A DNA stretch of 15,039 nucleotides from JAJZXY01 sp046706185 (lineage in GTDB: Archaea; Thermoplasmatota; Thermoplasmata; Sysuiplasmatales; Sysuiplasmataceae). The notes beneath the pieces were generated by a model. That model had not been told where the DNA came from and searched no databases. It was given only the letters and a program-made list of their open reading frames with translations. The translations under genes and the position numbers were made by a program. Location: contig JBJKPR010000049.1 in assembly GCA_046706185.1 (NCBI GenBank), positions 1-15,039 on the forward strand, given 5' to 3'. Positions 1 to 7,152 of this stretch are shown here, piece after piece. Position 1 is the first letter of the stretch. Every line of letters starts with the position of its first letter.

Positions 1-1
1 C

Positions 2-910
2 CTACTGGTTTACAGATGTTGCGGGGACCGCCGACAGCTGTGACTTGGCCACTGTTTCGGCCTGAGCCAGAAGCTGTTGCGGAGATGCAAACGACTGCTG
101 CTGAAGGACGGAATGCGACTGAGAGGCGATGGCAGTTGCGTTTGATGAACTGTTGGAAGCCGTTACGTTGAGGTAGCCGTACATCCCCTCCTGGAAGTGT
201 CCAGGAACCTCGCATATGTAAAGGTAAGTCCCAGGCTGGGTTACTTTGAACACAATCTGATCAGTCTTGCCAGGAGCGGTACCAATAGTTGGGTTGGGCG
301 AAGTCGCATTGGCGAAGACAGGCGTTATGTCGGGTGTCGTGACATTGTGGCTCGTGTTACCCGGCACAAGGACCCATGAGTGTTTCACACTGCTCGTAGA
401 CGAGACAGTGAAAGTGACCCAGACGGTTGTGTTATCCGGCGCGGTCATCGAAGGGCCCGGCCTGGTTCCGTTGAAAGTGATGTCGCCTTCACCAGTTACT
501 GAGAAGTGTTCGTACGGCCCCTTCGGCGGAACAACCGGTCCACCGCCTCCGGAAGGGGCCGCCTGAAGGTTAAAAGCGACAAATGCAGCTGCGATGATTA
601 CTATCACAATGCCGCTCATGATCATTGTCTGACGGCGTCTCTGCTTGGGCGAGACCTCCTTTATCCTGGCAGGCTTGGAGGTTCGCTCCTCCGGGACCGC
701 ACCTGCAGGCGAAGGCCCACCTGAGGGAGCCAGTTCCTCCGGCGCAACTTCTGACGCAGCTGCGGGGGTTGAACCGAGAGCAGCCTCCAGACCCTCGAGA
801 AGATCGGCAGCCTCAGCTTCACTCAGCCGAAGAGGCTCCCTGTCGCCAAGCTTGATTTCGTAGAAATCCTTGCGTGAAATCTTCACGCGTTTGCCGTCCG
901 ATTTTGCCAT
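2..910 (-). CDS. Membrane-anchored sulfocyanin-like blue copper protein (cupredoxin)
   Basis: 302 residues, complete. Residues 1-92 are hydrophilic and probably cytoplasmic; 96-116 form one membrane anchor; a Gly/Pro linker (about 117-132) leads to a cupredoxin domain facing outward (about 133-250), then a Ser/Gln/Ala-rich tail. Type 1 copper ligands are visible as H177, C233, H238 and M243 (CEVPGHFQEGM). Eight N-x-S/T sequons lie in the outer domain, so glycosylation is likely. By family, such proteins carry single electrons; next to coxAC/coxB and Rieske/cytochrome b it is the probable link between the bc-like complex and the CuA site. The arginines before the anchor (RRRQTM) do not make a good Tat signal. 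A TATA element lies upstream on the same strand. The cupredoxin assignment is firm; 'sulfocyanin' rather than another cupredoxin subtype is inferred. The N-terminal domain (KISRKDFYEIKLG...) is unrecognised. Confidence 0.9.
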   Translation of the reverse strand: MAKSDGKRVKISRKDFYEIKLGDREPLRLSEAEAADLLEGLEAALGSTPAAASEVAPEELAPSGGPSPAGAVPEERTSKPARIKEVSPKQRRRQTMIMSGIVIVIIAAAFVAFNLQAAPSGGGGPVVPPKGPYEHFSVTGEGDITFNGTRPGPSMTAPDNTTVWVTFTVSSTSSVKHSWVLVPGNTSHNVTTPDITPVFANATSPNPTIGTAPGKTDQIVFKVTQPGTYLYICEVPGHFQEGMYGYLNVTASNSSSNATAIASQSHSVLQQQSFASPQQLLAQAETVAKSQLSAVPATSVNQ

Positions 911-937
911 TTTGACCGCCGGTGTATTCCATGAATT

Positions 938-950
938 GGTATATACCTTT
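938..950 (-). promoter_or_regulatory. Archaeal TATA box of the cupredoxin gene
   Basis: Minus strand reads AAAGGTATATACC, containing the perfect palindrome GGTATATACC (938-947). Its centre lies about 32 bases upstream of the ATG at 910, predicting a very short leader. A weak GGCGGT lies at 914-919. Confidence 0.65.
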
Positions 951-1042
951 TTAGAGTCTCGAGATCACAACCCTGTGGAAAAAAGGGGATGCATCGTTTC
1001 AAGAAAACGGAGTCGACGGCCATCATCTGCACAAAGGATCAG

Positions 1043-1056
1043 AAATATCTATAAAC
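1043..1056 (+). promoter_or_regulatory. Archaeal TATA box of tatA
   Basis: AT-rich element AATATCTATAAACA, about 50 bases upstream of the tatA ATG at 1103. A start near 1077 would give a leader of about 25 bases carrying the ribosome site GGGTGA (1089-1094). Confidence 0.55.
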
Positions 1057-1102
1057 ATAGAGAAAGTTAGCGCAGTTCAGGCTTCACAGGGTGAGCATTG
1101 AA

Positions 1103-1312
1103 ATGATAGGCAACGTGTGGGACTGGGCGATTGTGGGCATAGTCGCACTGCTTCTCTTCGGGGGAGCAAGCAAAATACCTGAATTCTTCAGGTCCTTTGG
1201 AAGAGCCGCGGGTGAATTCAAGAGAGGGCAGATGGAAATCCAGAAGGAAATTGAAAAAGAGATGCAGGCACCGAAGATGGATGCGCCTGCCGTCAAGACT
1301 GAGAACAAGTAA
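1103..1312 (+). CDS. tatA: Twin-arginine translocase subunit TatA
   Basis: 69 residues from the ATG at 1103. A GTG at 1091 would add four residues, but GGGTGA at 1089-1094 is spaced 8 bases from the ATG and overlaps the GTG, so the ATG is preferred. One short membrane helix (about residues 6-20) is followed by the hinge FGGASKIPEF, matching the FGxxKLPE signature of TatA/TatE, then an amphipathic helix (FFRSFGRAAGEFKRG) and a charged tail. TatA oligomerises at the membrane to let folded proteins cross. Its partner TatC is encoded on the opposite strand and converges on it. No TatB is seen, as expected for a minimal two-component archaeal system. The nearby Rieske protein is a visible candidate substrate. 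Confidence 0.92.
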   Translation: MIGNVWDWAIVGIVALLLFGGASKIPEFFRSFGRAAGEFKRGQMEIQKEIEKEMQAPKMDAPAVKTENK

Positions 1313-1460
1313 GGTCGGACGCACCGTAAAACGTGTTTCAAGCCAGACTTGTCTTCGCTTTGCATGCTATGTCAAGCTGTTTTGTCCTCATGCTGACGAT
1401 AGTGTGATATCGGCCGGCGGCGACTGTATTTGCTTGTTTCAGTTGCAAGGCCACAGGCAA
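1313..1460. other. Convergent tatA-tatC intergenic spacer
   Basis: 148 bases between facing 3' ends. T-rich patches on the plus strand, such as GCTGTTTTGTCC near 1375-1386, could end the tatA transcript. No convincing hairpin or gene was found. Confidence 0.4.
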
Positions 1461-2336
1461 TCAACTTGATGCATCTTCTGAAGCTTCCTTCTCTGTTTCA
1501 AATCTTGAGGATAGCAGGGCGCCAACCATGTAGAGCCCCGAAAGAGTGAGCCCTATCACGGTTTCAATCAGTCCGCCTGTAACGCCAGGCGAGAGAAGGA
1601 GGGCTATTATGAAGGATGCAAGAATGCCATATCTCCAGTTCTCAAGCCAGACCTTCGAGCCTACAAACCCGAACCTTGTCAGCGTCACCATGACTATGGG
1701 CATTTCAAACGAGGCGCCGAATGCAAGCATAAAGCCGACTATTATCGTTACAAACGACTTTATGCTCAGATATGACTGGACGCCGAGCGACAGAATGTAC
1801 AGTTTGACAACATACATCAATACAGGTATGACTATGAGGTAGGCGAACAGCGCGCCGGAAATGAAAAGCAGGAGAGCCGGGACGATTACCCACCTGATAT
1901 GCTTCCTCTCCCTCTCATAAAGACCGGGAGAGATGAATTTCCACAACTGTGTGAGTATCACAGGCATGGAGACGACAACGCTGAGGAAGAAAGAGACCTG
2001 GAGTGAAGAATAGACAGAGTCAAACGCGCCGACGTTTATGACGGTAAGACCCTTCGGAAGTTCGCTGAAAATCAGATAACGCACAATGACATTTGAAAAA
2101 CTGTCGATGAAGCTTGGGACAATTATAGGCACTCTTGTAATGACAACGCTTCCAAGTAGGGGAATGTTGATTGTTGCAGGTGTTACTGAGATATATCCTG
2201 GTCCGAATATAAAAAACACGGCGAGAAAGATGAAGATTGATGCAACTACGCGCCGTAGCCTCATCAGCAGTTCCTGAAGATGTGCGTAGAGCGGACTCCG
2301 GAGGAACTGATCGAAGCTGTCTGAAAACGGGGTCAT
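1461..2336 (-). CDS. tatC: Sec-independent protein translocase TatC
   Basis: 291 residues. It has the TatC landmarks: N-terminal cytoplasmic HLQELLMRLRR (H19, E22), WKFISPGLYERERKH at about 132-146, and FGASFEMP with the conserved membrane glutamate E211. The hydrophobic profile fits six membrane segments. TatC is the receptor for twin-arginine signal peptides. The first extracytoplasmic loop (about residues 46-105) is long, which accounts for a length somewhat above the roughly 250-260 residues common in bacteria. A TATA element 28 bases upstream of the ATG suggests a leaderless or nearly leaderless transcript. The gene converges with tatA across 148 bases and is divergent from the oxidase operon. 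Confidence 0.96.
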   Translation of the reverse strand: MTPFSDSFDQFLRSPLYAHLQELLMRLRRVVASIFIFLAVFFIFGPGYISVTPATINIPLLGSVVITRVPIIVPSFIDSFSNVIVRYLIFSELPKGLTVINVGAFDSVYSSLQVSFFLSVVVSMPVILTQLWKFISPGLYERERKHIRWVIVPALLLFISGALFAYLIVIPVLMYVVKLYILSLGVQSYLSIKSFVTIIVGFMLAFGASFEMPIVMVTLTRFGFVGSKVWLENWRYGILASFIIALLLSPGVTGGLIETVIGLTLSGLYMVGALLSSRFETEKEASEDASS

Positions 2337-2360
2337 TTGGCCTCAGTAGAATTGCCACAA

Positions 2361-2370
2361 TTATAAAGAT
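2361..2370 (-). promoter_or_regulatory. Archaeal TATA box of tatC
   Basis: Minus strand reads ATCTTTATAA; its centre is about 28 bases from the tatC ATG at 2336, the spacing expected when transcription begins at or next to the start codon. Confidence 0.65.
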
Positions 2371-2389
2371 ATTCGAAGCAAGGCATTGT

Positions 2390-2424
2390 GGTGGCCTGCC
2401 CCTGCACGCACCCAGGGGGCCACC
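2390..2424. other. Strong inverted repeat between the divergent tatC and cox promoters
   Basis: GGTGGCC (2390-2396) pairs with GGCCACC (2418-2424), and CCCTG (2400-2404) pairs with CAGGG (2413-2417) around an 8-base loop. That is 12 pairs with a 3-base bulge. It lies upstream of both predicted TATA boxes, so it would be an operator-like or architectural element rather than a terminator. Function unknown. Confidence 0.5.
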
Positions 2425-2503
2425 GGCAGCCACACGAGTGTCTCGTCGTTCACCATGTATTAGGCACGCGGCCATCTTCCCTGGTGCCTCCTGCGTTTTC
2501 ATA

Positions 2504-2519
2504 ACCTTTTTATTCTATA
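2504..2519 (+). promoter_or_regulatory. Putative TATA box of the cox operon
   Basis: ACCTTTTTATTCTATA contains two overlapping TATA-like cores (TTTTTATT and TTCTATA). Initiation around 2535-2545 would leave a leader of about 60 bases before coxAC. Confidence 0.5.
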
Positions 2520-2538
2520 TCGTGTTTGGTGCCACCGT

Positions 2539-2557
2539 CCGGCATCCTCACTGCCGG
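2539..2557 (+). other. Small hairpin in the predicted cox leader
   Basis: CCGGCA (2539-2544) and TGCCGG (2552-2557) form a 6-bp stem with a 7-base loop at or near the predicted 5' end of the cox mRNA. It could stabilise the transcript or be incidental. Confidence 0.35.
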
Positions 2558-2599
2558 CAATGTAGTTACTCCCAAGGTAGAGGGGGCCATGATAACTTG

Positions 2600-5023
2600 A
2601 TGGGATACGGGAATACAACCGGCGATGAAAATAGTTTCTTGAACCCTGTGAAGAGATGGTTGTTCACAACTAACCACAAGGACATAGGCATTCTCTACCT
2701 TGTCACGTCCCTTCTTGTTTTCTTCATTGCCGGTTCCCTGGCTCTGGCAATGAGGACTCAGCTCTTCTACCCGAACAACACTTTTTTGAACAGTTACTAC
2801 TACAATCAATTCGTCACGACACACGGTATTCTGATGGTTTTCTTTTTCATCAGTGCTTTCGCCTTTGCATTTGCAAATTACATTGTCCCCATTCAGATTG
2901 GGGCCAAAGACATGGCTTTTCCAAGGCTCAATGCACTTAGCTACTGGCTGTACGCCTTTTCAGCTGCCCTGTTCTTGAGCGGATTTTTCTTTACCGGCGG
3001 AAACATAGCCGGGGGCTGGTACATCTACCAGCCACTCAACCAGTTGCAGTACTCGCCCCAGGTGGGCGAAGATGCAGCAATACTTGGCCTGATCGTGCTC
3101 AGTGCCTCGGTAATAGTAAGCACGGTGAACTTTGCCGTTACAATCACGATGAAGAGGGCAAAGGGATACAAGTGGCTTGACCTCCCGATGTTCACAATAT
3201 CGGTTATGTTCACCATAATGCTGATGTGGGTCGCTTTCCCGGTCGTCGCCACAGATCTCGTGGTCCTGTTCGTGGGCAGGGTCCTCGGTTCGACGGTACT
3301 GCTGTCGCCTGCGGGAGGCGCGCTGCTCTGGCAACAGCTTTTCTGGTTCTTTGGTCACCCCGAAGTCTACATTGTTTTCTTACCCGCACTTGGAATGATG
3401 TATGACGTATCCAGCCATTTCTCCGGAATGCCTGTCTATACCAAGAAAGTAATGATAGGCGCTTTTGCCGTTGAGACACTTCTCAGCGTAACCGTCTACA
3501 TGCACCACATGTTCATGACAGGGACGAACATATTCTGGCTGAACATAGCAAACATAAACACAATGGCAATCGGCATACCGGCAGGTGTGCTGGTTCTGGG
3601 CGAGATAATGACAAAAATAGATGGCACGTTCCGGCCCGAAACTCCAGCGCTCTTCACCGTTGGAGGGGTCATTGCGTTCATAATCGGCGGCGCAAGTGGC
3701 ATCTTCCTTGCTTCCATCGCACTGGATTCAGGGCTTAACGGAAACTACTGGGTAATTGCCCACTTCCACTACATATTCGCTGGAACAATACTGTTCGGAA
3801 TCTATTCAGGATTGTACTTCTGGTTTCCCAAGATGACAGGGAAGATGTACAGCGAACGGCTGGGCAGAATACACTTTGCGAGTTCATTCATCGGCCTGAA
3901 CCTGCTCTACTTCCCCATGTTCATTATCTACGACATGCCGAGAAGATACTTCACCTATCCGTCGGGACTTGGCTGGACTTTGCCCAACCAAATTGCCACA
4001 ATTGGTGCTTTCGTCTTTGGGCTATCGCAGCTTATCCTTATCTTCAATATAGTCTACTCATCCATAAAGGGACCAGCTGCAGGGAATAACCCCTGGGGGG
4101 CATGGTCCTATGAGTGGCTGATACCATCACCTCCGCCGGAGTTCAACTTCGAAGGAACGCCGATGGTGAAAGGAAACGTGCTGATGGTTATTCCGCCTGC
4201 AGAGACGCACAGCACGGAGGAGCATGCTCATGCCCCCCATGCTCACCTGAGCCCTTGGCCCTTTACAATTTCACTCGGTGCCTTTGTGACCCTTCTCGGC
4301 CTCTCGCTTTACATTGAAGGATACAACGACTGGGTGGCTGCGATCGGACTGATGATCTTCGTGATAGCGGCACTGGGCTGGATGATAGACGACTACTATG
4401 ATGCGTTTCCAGTGGTTGAGAAAGAGGGGGACCCCAACAAGGAGACATGGCCGTTCAGAGACATGGACAGCAGGAAGATGGGGATGTGGGTTTTCCTGAC
4501 CGGAGACATATTCGTGTTTCTTACCGTTCTGGCTGCATCGATGTTCCTGGTCTGGCAGGCACCTTTCTTCGGACTGAAACTTTCGGATCCGATAGAGCAG
4601 GTTCCGAACTTTGCAGTTTCCTCCGCAGTTCTTCTCGGCAGCGTCGCAACCTCGTATGCAGCAGTGAGGGGATCGAGAAACGGGAACAGGCACGCTGTGA
4701 TTGTGGGCCTGTCAATGACGATAGTCTTTGCACTGATCTACGTTGCCGCAACACTCTCGGACTGGTCGCAGCTCGCAGCGTCAGGAAGCGGCTTTTCGGC
4801 AATGAGCAGCAGTCCTTTTCTGTCTGCTTTCTACGATGCAGGACTGATACACATAGCGCACATAGTGGCTGCGGTGTCAGTAATGGTTTATTTCATTGTG
4901 AAGGCGATTGCAGGCAAACACTCAAGCGGTACAGTGCCTTCCAGCCTCGCTTCCCTGTTCTACTTCTGGACATTGATCGCAATAGCAGGAGTTCTGCTCA
5001 CAGGTACGTTCACCATGATATGA
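2600..5023 (+). CDS. coxA: Fused heme-copper oxidase subunits I and III (CoxA-CoxC)
   Basis: 807 residues from ATG 2600. Residues 1 to about 545 are subunit I: low-spin heme ligands H75 and H390, high-spin heme ligand H388 (AHFH), CuB ligands H253, H302 and H303, and cross-link tyrosine Y257 in HPEVY. D-channel residues D104 (GAKDMAFPRLN) and E255 are kept, making it A1-like. The K-channel lysine is L331 and the neighbouring threonine is A328; Y268 sits where B-type ba3 enzymes have a channel tyrosine. A His-rich linker (534-550) joins a subunit III domain (about 551-807) with KMGMWVFLTGD and HIAHIV. The enzyme reduces O2 to water and pumps protons. The start is uncertain: GAGGGGG at 2580-2586 suits TTG 2597 (10-base spacing) better than ATG 2600. 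An in-frame opening back to 2237 is not coding, since it crosses the promoter and the tatC start. First gene of the operon. Confidence 0.97.
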   Translation: MGYGNTTGDENSFLNPVKRWLFTTNHKDIGILYLVTSLLVFFIAGSLALAMRTQLFYPNNTFLNSYYYNQFVTTHGILMVFFFISAFAFAFANYIVPIQIGAKDMAFPRLNALSYWLYAFSAALFLSGFFFTGGNIAGGWYIYQPLNQLQYSPQVGEDAAILGLIVLSASVIVSTVNFAVTITMKRAKGYKWLDLPMFTISVMFTIMLMWVAFPVVATDLVVLFVGRVLGSTVLLSPAGGALLWQQLFWFFGHPEVYIVFLPALGMMYDVSSHFSGMPVYTKKVMIGAFAVETLLSVTVYMHHMFMTGTNIFWLNIANINTMAIGIPAGVLVLGEIMTKIDGTFRPETPALFTVGGVIAFIIGGASGIFLASIALDSGLNGNYWVIAHFHYIFAGTILFGIYSGLYFWFPKMTGKMYSERLGRIHFASSFIGLNLLYFPMFIIYDMPRRYFTYPSGLGWTLPNQIATIGAFVFGLSQLILIFNIVYSSIKGPAAGNNPWGAWSYEWLIPSPPPEFNFEGTPMVKGNVLMVIPPAETHSTEEHAHAPHAHLSPWPFTISLGAFVTLLGLSLYIEGYNDWVAAIGLMIFVIAALGWMIDDYYDAFPVVEKEGDPNKETWPFRDMDSRKMGMWVFLTGDIFVFLTVLAASMFLVWQAPFFGLKLSDPIEQVPNFAVSSAVLLGSVATSYAAVRGSRNGNRHAVIVGLSMTIVFALIYVAATLSDWSQLAASGSGFSAMSSSPFLSAFYDAGLIHIAHIVAAVSVMVYFIVKAIAGKHSSGTVPSSLASLFYFWTLIAIAGVLLTGTFTMI

Positions 5024-5036
5024 GGAGGGTTTAGAA

Positions 5037-5201
5037 ATGGTTGAAGAGGAAATAACAACAAACCAGCCGGAAAAGCAGGACCTTGAGAAGGGTCCTGGGA
5101 TTTCGATTTCTGACAACATGATAATACTCCTGCTCATCCTTTTCGCTCTAATGATAGGTGCATGGTGGTTTGTCAACCTGTTCATGGGAAGGTGGATCTG
5201 A
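5037..5201 (+). CDS. Small single-span membrane peptide in the cox operon (possible oxidase subunit IV-like)
   Basis: 54 residues (MVEEEITTNQPEKQ...GRWI). An acidic hydrophilic N-terminus of about 25 residues is followed by one hydrophobic helix (about 28-50, NMIILLLILFALMIGAWWFV) and a short basic end. GGAGGGT directly after the coxAC stop (5024-5030) is spaced 6 bases from the ATG, a strong reason to accept it as a gene. It lies 13 bases after coxAC and 45 before coxB, in the same direction. Small one-helix subunits are common in heme-copper oxidases (for example CcoQ, subunit IIa of ba3 enzymes and subunit IV of quinol oxidases), so an accessory oxidase subunit is the likely role. I do not recognise a specific family; this is inferred from position and shape. 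Confidence 0.78.
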   Translation: MVEEEITTNQPEKQDLEKGPGISISDNMIILLLILFALMIGAWWFVNLFMGRWI

Positions 5202-5254
5202 TGCACCGAAACAAGCAACCTAGTATCAAGAAGGAGGGGCCATCGTATGTTTGA
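5201..5254 (+). CDS. Possible 17-codon mini-cistron overlapping the coxB start
   Basis: ATG at 5201 shares its A with the TGA of the 54-residue peptide (TGATG) and reads MHRNKQPSIKKEGPSYV, ending at 5254, past the coxB ATG at 5247. It contains the coxB ribosome site. It may serve translational coupling or may be chance; no product is claimed. Confidence 0.2.
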   Translation: MHRNKQPSIKKEGPSYV

Positions 5255-5927
5255 TCCAACTGTATTCGTAGAAGCTGTGTCCGTAACTTCAGCCACATGG
5301 CAGTCCCTGTTCTACCTGTATCTGGTCATCGCTGTGGTAGCAAGTGCCGCGTTCGTTGCCTGGATCATCTATCTGGTCGTATCTACAAGGCCGAGAAAGG
5401 GAAGACCGGACACGAACCAGATAAAGCCAGGCATCATACCGAGTGCAACGCGTGGAAAATCCAGAAGTGTCCTGTTCCTGGTGCTCTTCCTCGCGATTGT
5501 CTTTTACGGCTTGTTTGCATACTCACTCCCTGCGACATATTACGTCCGCCAGGCTCCGAGCCACGCTGTGAATGAACTTAACATCACTGTCTACGCGCAG
5601 CAGTGGTCCTGGTCTTTCCTGTACCCGAACGGTTACAATGTAACTGGTTCGGCGACGCAGCAGAATCTGATTGAGTTTCCGTTGAATACTACAATAGTGT
5701 TCAAAGTCACTAGCAAGGATGTAATGCATGAATTCTCGATTCCCTCATTCGATGTGAAAGTAGATGCATTCCCTGGCGTCTGGAACACTGCCTGGACACA
5801 AGTCAGCACTCAGGGTACGTACCCTGTTTTCTGCACTGAACTGTGCGGCGCCGGTCACGCCGATATGTGGACAAACCTGACCTTTGTGAGCCCTTCGACG
5901 TATCAGACCTGGATTTCGAGCCACTAA
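5247..5927 (+). CDS. coxB: Cytochrome c oxidase subunit II with CuA centre
   Basis: 226 residues. Two membrane helices (about 20-46 and 73-95) anchor an outer cupredoxin-fold domain. The binuclear CuA site is complete: H161 (VMHEFSIPSF) and the box C196-x-E-x-C200-xxx-H204-xx-M207 (CTELCGAGHADM). The aromatic patch QQWSWSF at 118-124 includes the expected electron-entry tryptophan. Four N-glycosylation sequons lie in the outer domain. A strong ribosome site, GGAGGGG, precedes the ATG by about 8 bases. There is no fused cytochrome c domain, so electrons probably come from the cupredoxin encoded at 2-910. This is the last gene of the operon coxAC - small peptide - coxB. No clear terminator was seen directly after the stop. 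Confidence 0.97.
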   Translation: MFDPTVFVEAVSVTSATWQSLFYLYLVIAVVASAAFVAWIIYLVVSTRPRKGRPDTNQIKPGIIPSATRGKSRSVLFLVLFLAIVFYGLFAYSLPATYYVRQAPSHAVNELNITVYAQQWSWSFLYPNGYNVTGSATQQNLIEFPLNTTIVFKVTSKDVMHEFSIPSFDVKVDAFPGVWNTAWTQVSTQGTYPVFCTELCGAGHADMWTNLTFVSPSTYQTWISSH

Positions 5928-6018
5928 AACCTGCTGCGCCGGAAAGCCACTTACTTCCTCGAAGGCCCGCCGCCTGCGACCTGCAGCAAAAAGCCTGGAG
6001 GAAGTGGGTCGACGCCTG

Positions 6019-6098
6019 ACACATTGCAAGGGGACGAAGCCGGGTGCAGACAGGGCTCCACGCTGATGAGTTGCCACTTTGAGAAGCTCGCAATGTGT
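6019..6098 (+). repeat. 9-base inverted repeat with a 62-base interior
   Basis: ACACATTGC (6019-6027) and GCAATGTGT (6090-6098) are perfect reverse complements. About 60 bases upstream of the left arm, ACTTCCTC also faces GAGGAAGT near 5998. Together they could fold a structured RNA after the coxB stop, or act as a 3' end processing signal. No known RNA family was recognised. Confidence 0.3.
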
Positions 6099-6257
6099 AT
6101 CGGAACGGCCTGCCCCTGTATGGTTGAGGGAAAACACCCTGCCCTTTTGTGTCCATTGGCACATAATGGAAATCTCATTTCGATCCTGTCCCGCGTCCGT
6201 CGTCCGCAGCCGGCCCTGAAGACAATCTGACCTAAAGCTCGATGGACTAAATCACAG

Positions 6258-6626
6258 ATGCTTCATCTTTCTTACCTCGGTTCCATTGATGTCACAACTC
6301 TGGCAAGGCATCAAGCGTACGTCAGTCGCGATCGGTCCGGCTTAATTGACGACAACGGCCAGTATATCGACGTCGGATTCTTGCTTCGTTCATTGTCATG
6401 GGCGGAATTTCTCAAACTAAGAAGTGTCACTGTACGCCTGCGCAATCGTACGGTTTACCGTGGTGGAGATGAAGAACTGTTCCCAATACGAGTCCATTCT
6501 TTTGCATATCGCAGACAGACGAATGAAGGAGTCTCCCTCATCGCTGACAGTGCTGATAGCGCGCGTAAGTTCCTAACACGAACCTGGATGTCCTTTATGG
6601 CTGCCAATCGACAAACAGCTCACTAG
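6258..6626 (+). CDS. Hypothetical protein, possibly foreign
   Basis: 122 residues from the only ATG in an open stretch beginning after a stop near 6228. No domain is recognised. It is soluble, rich in Arg, Ser and Leu, with a plausible alternation of hydrophobic and charged stretches (VGFLLRSLSWAEFLKLRSVTVRLRNRTVYRGG). Its codons begin often with G or A, as in real genes. Arginine codon use differs sharply from the neighbours: 12 of 15 are CGN, against 2 of 15 in coxAC. There is no clear ribosome site, and only weak AT-rich sequence (CCTAAAG) at the position expected for a leaderless promoter. It could be a recently acquired gene, a fragment of a longer one, or a chance reading frame. Confidence 0.33.
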   Translation: MLHLSYLGSIDVTTLARHQAYVSRDRSGLIDDNGQYIDVGFLLRSLSWAEFLKLRSVTVRLRNRTVYRGGDEELFPIRVHSFAYRRQTNEGVSLIADSADSARKFLTRTWMSFMAANRQTAH

Positions 6627-6813
6627 TCATAATCTGAGTCAAAGGACAACCAGGCACTCAGCAGGTTTCCTACAGGACAATGCCTGTCAGTCGGGGCAAT
6701 CAGCTCAGCTGAGGCAAACGTTCAGGGTGGAGTGAAGAGAGATGGAGGGGGATTTGGACAGCGCTGAGGAACCTTGGCAAATCGTCTGTGCATGGGGTAA
6801 AAAGAGCGGCTCA

Positions 6814-7152
6814 CTACGGAAAAACAGGGAGATTTTTCAGCTGTGGCAAAGAGATATGGAATGGAGGTGGTTTACGCTGCCTTGGACTGACCGTTGTGCT
6901 TTTGCCTGAATGAATTTGCGGAATACAGAGAAGCATGTGATATGCCCCCGGTTCAGGCATCGCAAGTGATAGCGCGATCGCCTGGGGCGTCGGATGTCCT
7001 GGATTAACGAATGCATGACCTCTGCTGAAGCCGTCTGCATAGTGAAACATTGATGGTGCCTGTCTGGACAAACGCGTAACTCCCCCGTTCAGCAGCTGCA
7101 CAATCCGTGGGGGCCAAAGCAAAGTGTCGCCGTCATGCATGTGAACAACCAA
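6814..7152 (-). pseudogene. Possible degenerate cupredoxin downstream of cytochrome b
   Basis: A 112-residue minus-strand frame that can only start at TTG (7152), 90 bases after the cytochrome b stop and on the same strand. A short segment, about residues 67-83 (EPGAYHMLLCIPQIHSGK), resembles the copper loop of the window's own cupredoxin (QPGTYLYICEVPGHFQEGM): both have Pro-Gly-x-Tyr, then Cys, then His five residues later. The axial Met is missing and the upstream His ligand is not convincing. Other frames on this strand show more stops. The reading as a decayed cupredoxin gene rests on weak similarity plus context: in archaeal sox-type clusters a sulfocyanin gene can accompany Rieske and cytochrome b. 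It may be chance. Confidence 0.2.

Noticed and set aside
85..910. Cupredoxin as a Tat substrate
   Set aside because: Residues RRRQTM before the anchor lack the hydrophobic residues expected after the arginine pair, so a plain signal anchor is more likely.
2237..2599. N-terminal extension of coxAC by 121 residues
   Set aside because: The extension covers the tatC start, both promoters and two hairpins, and its translation is Arg/Pro/Cys-rich and unlike any oxidase; subunit I homology begins soon after ATG 2600.
5745..6164. 139-residue minus-strand frame overlapping the 3' end of coxB
   Set aside because: Half of it is antisense to the CuA domain, the Arg/Ala-rich remainder shows no domain, and other overlapping frames are equally open.
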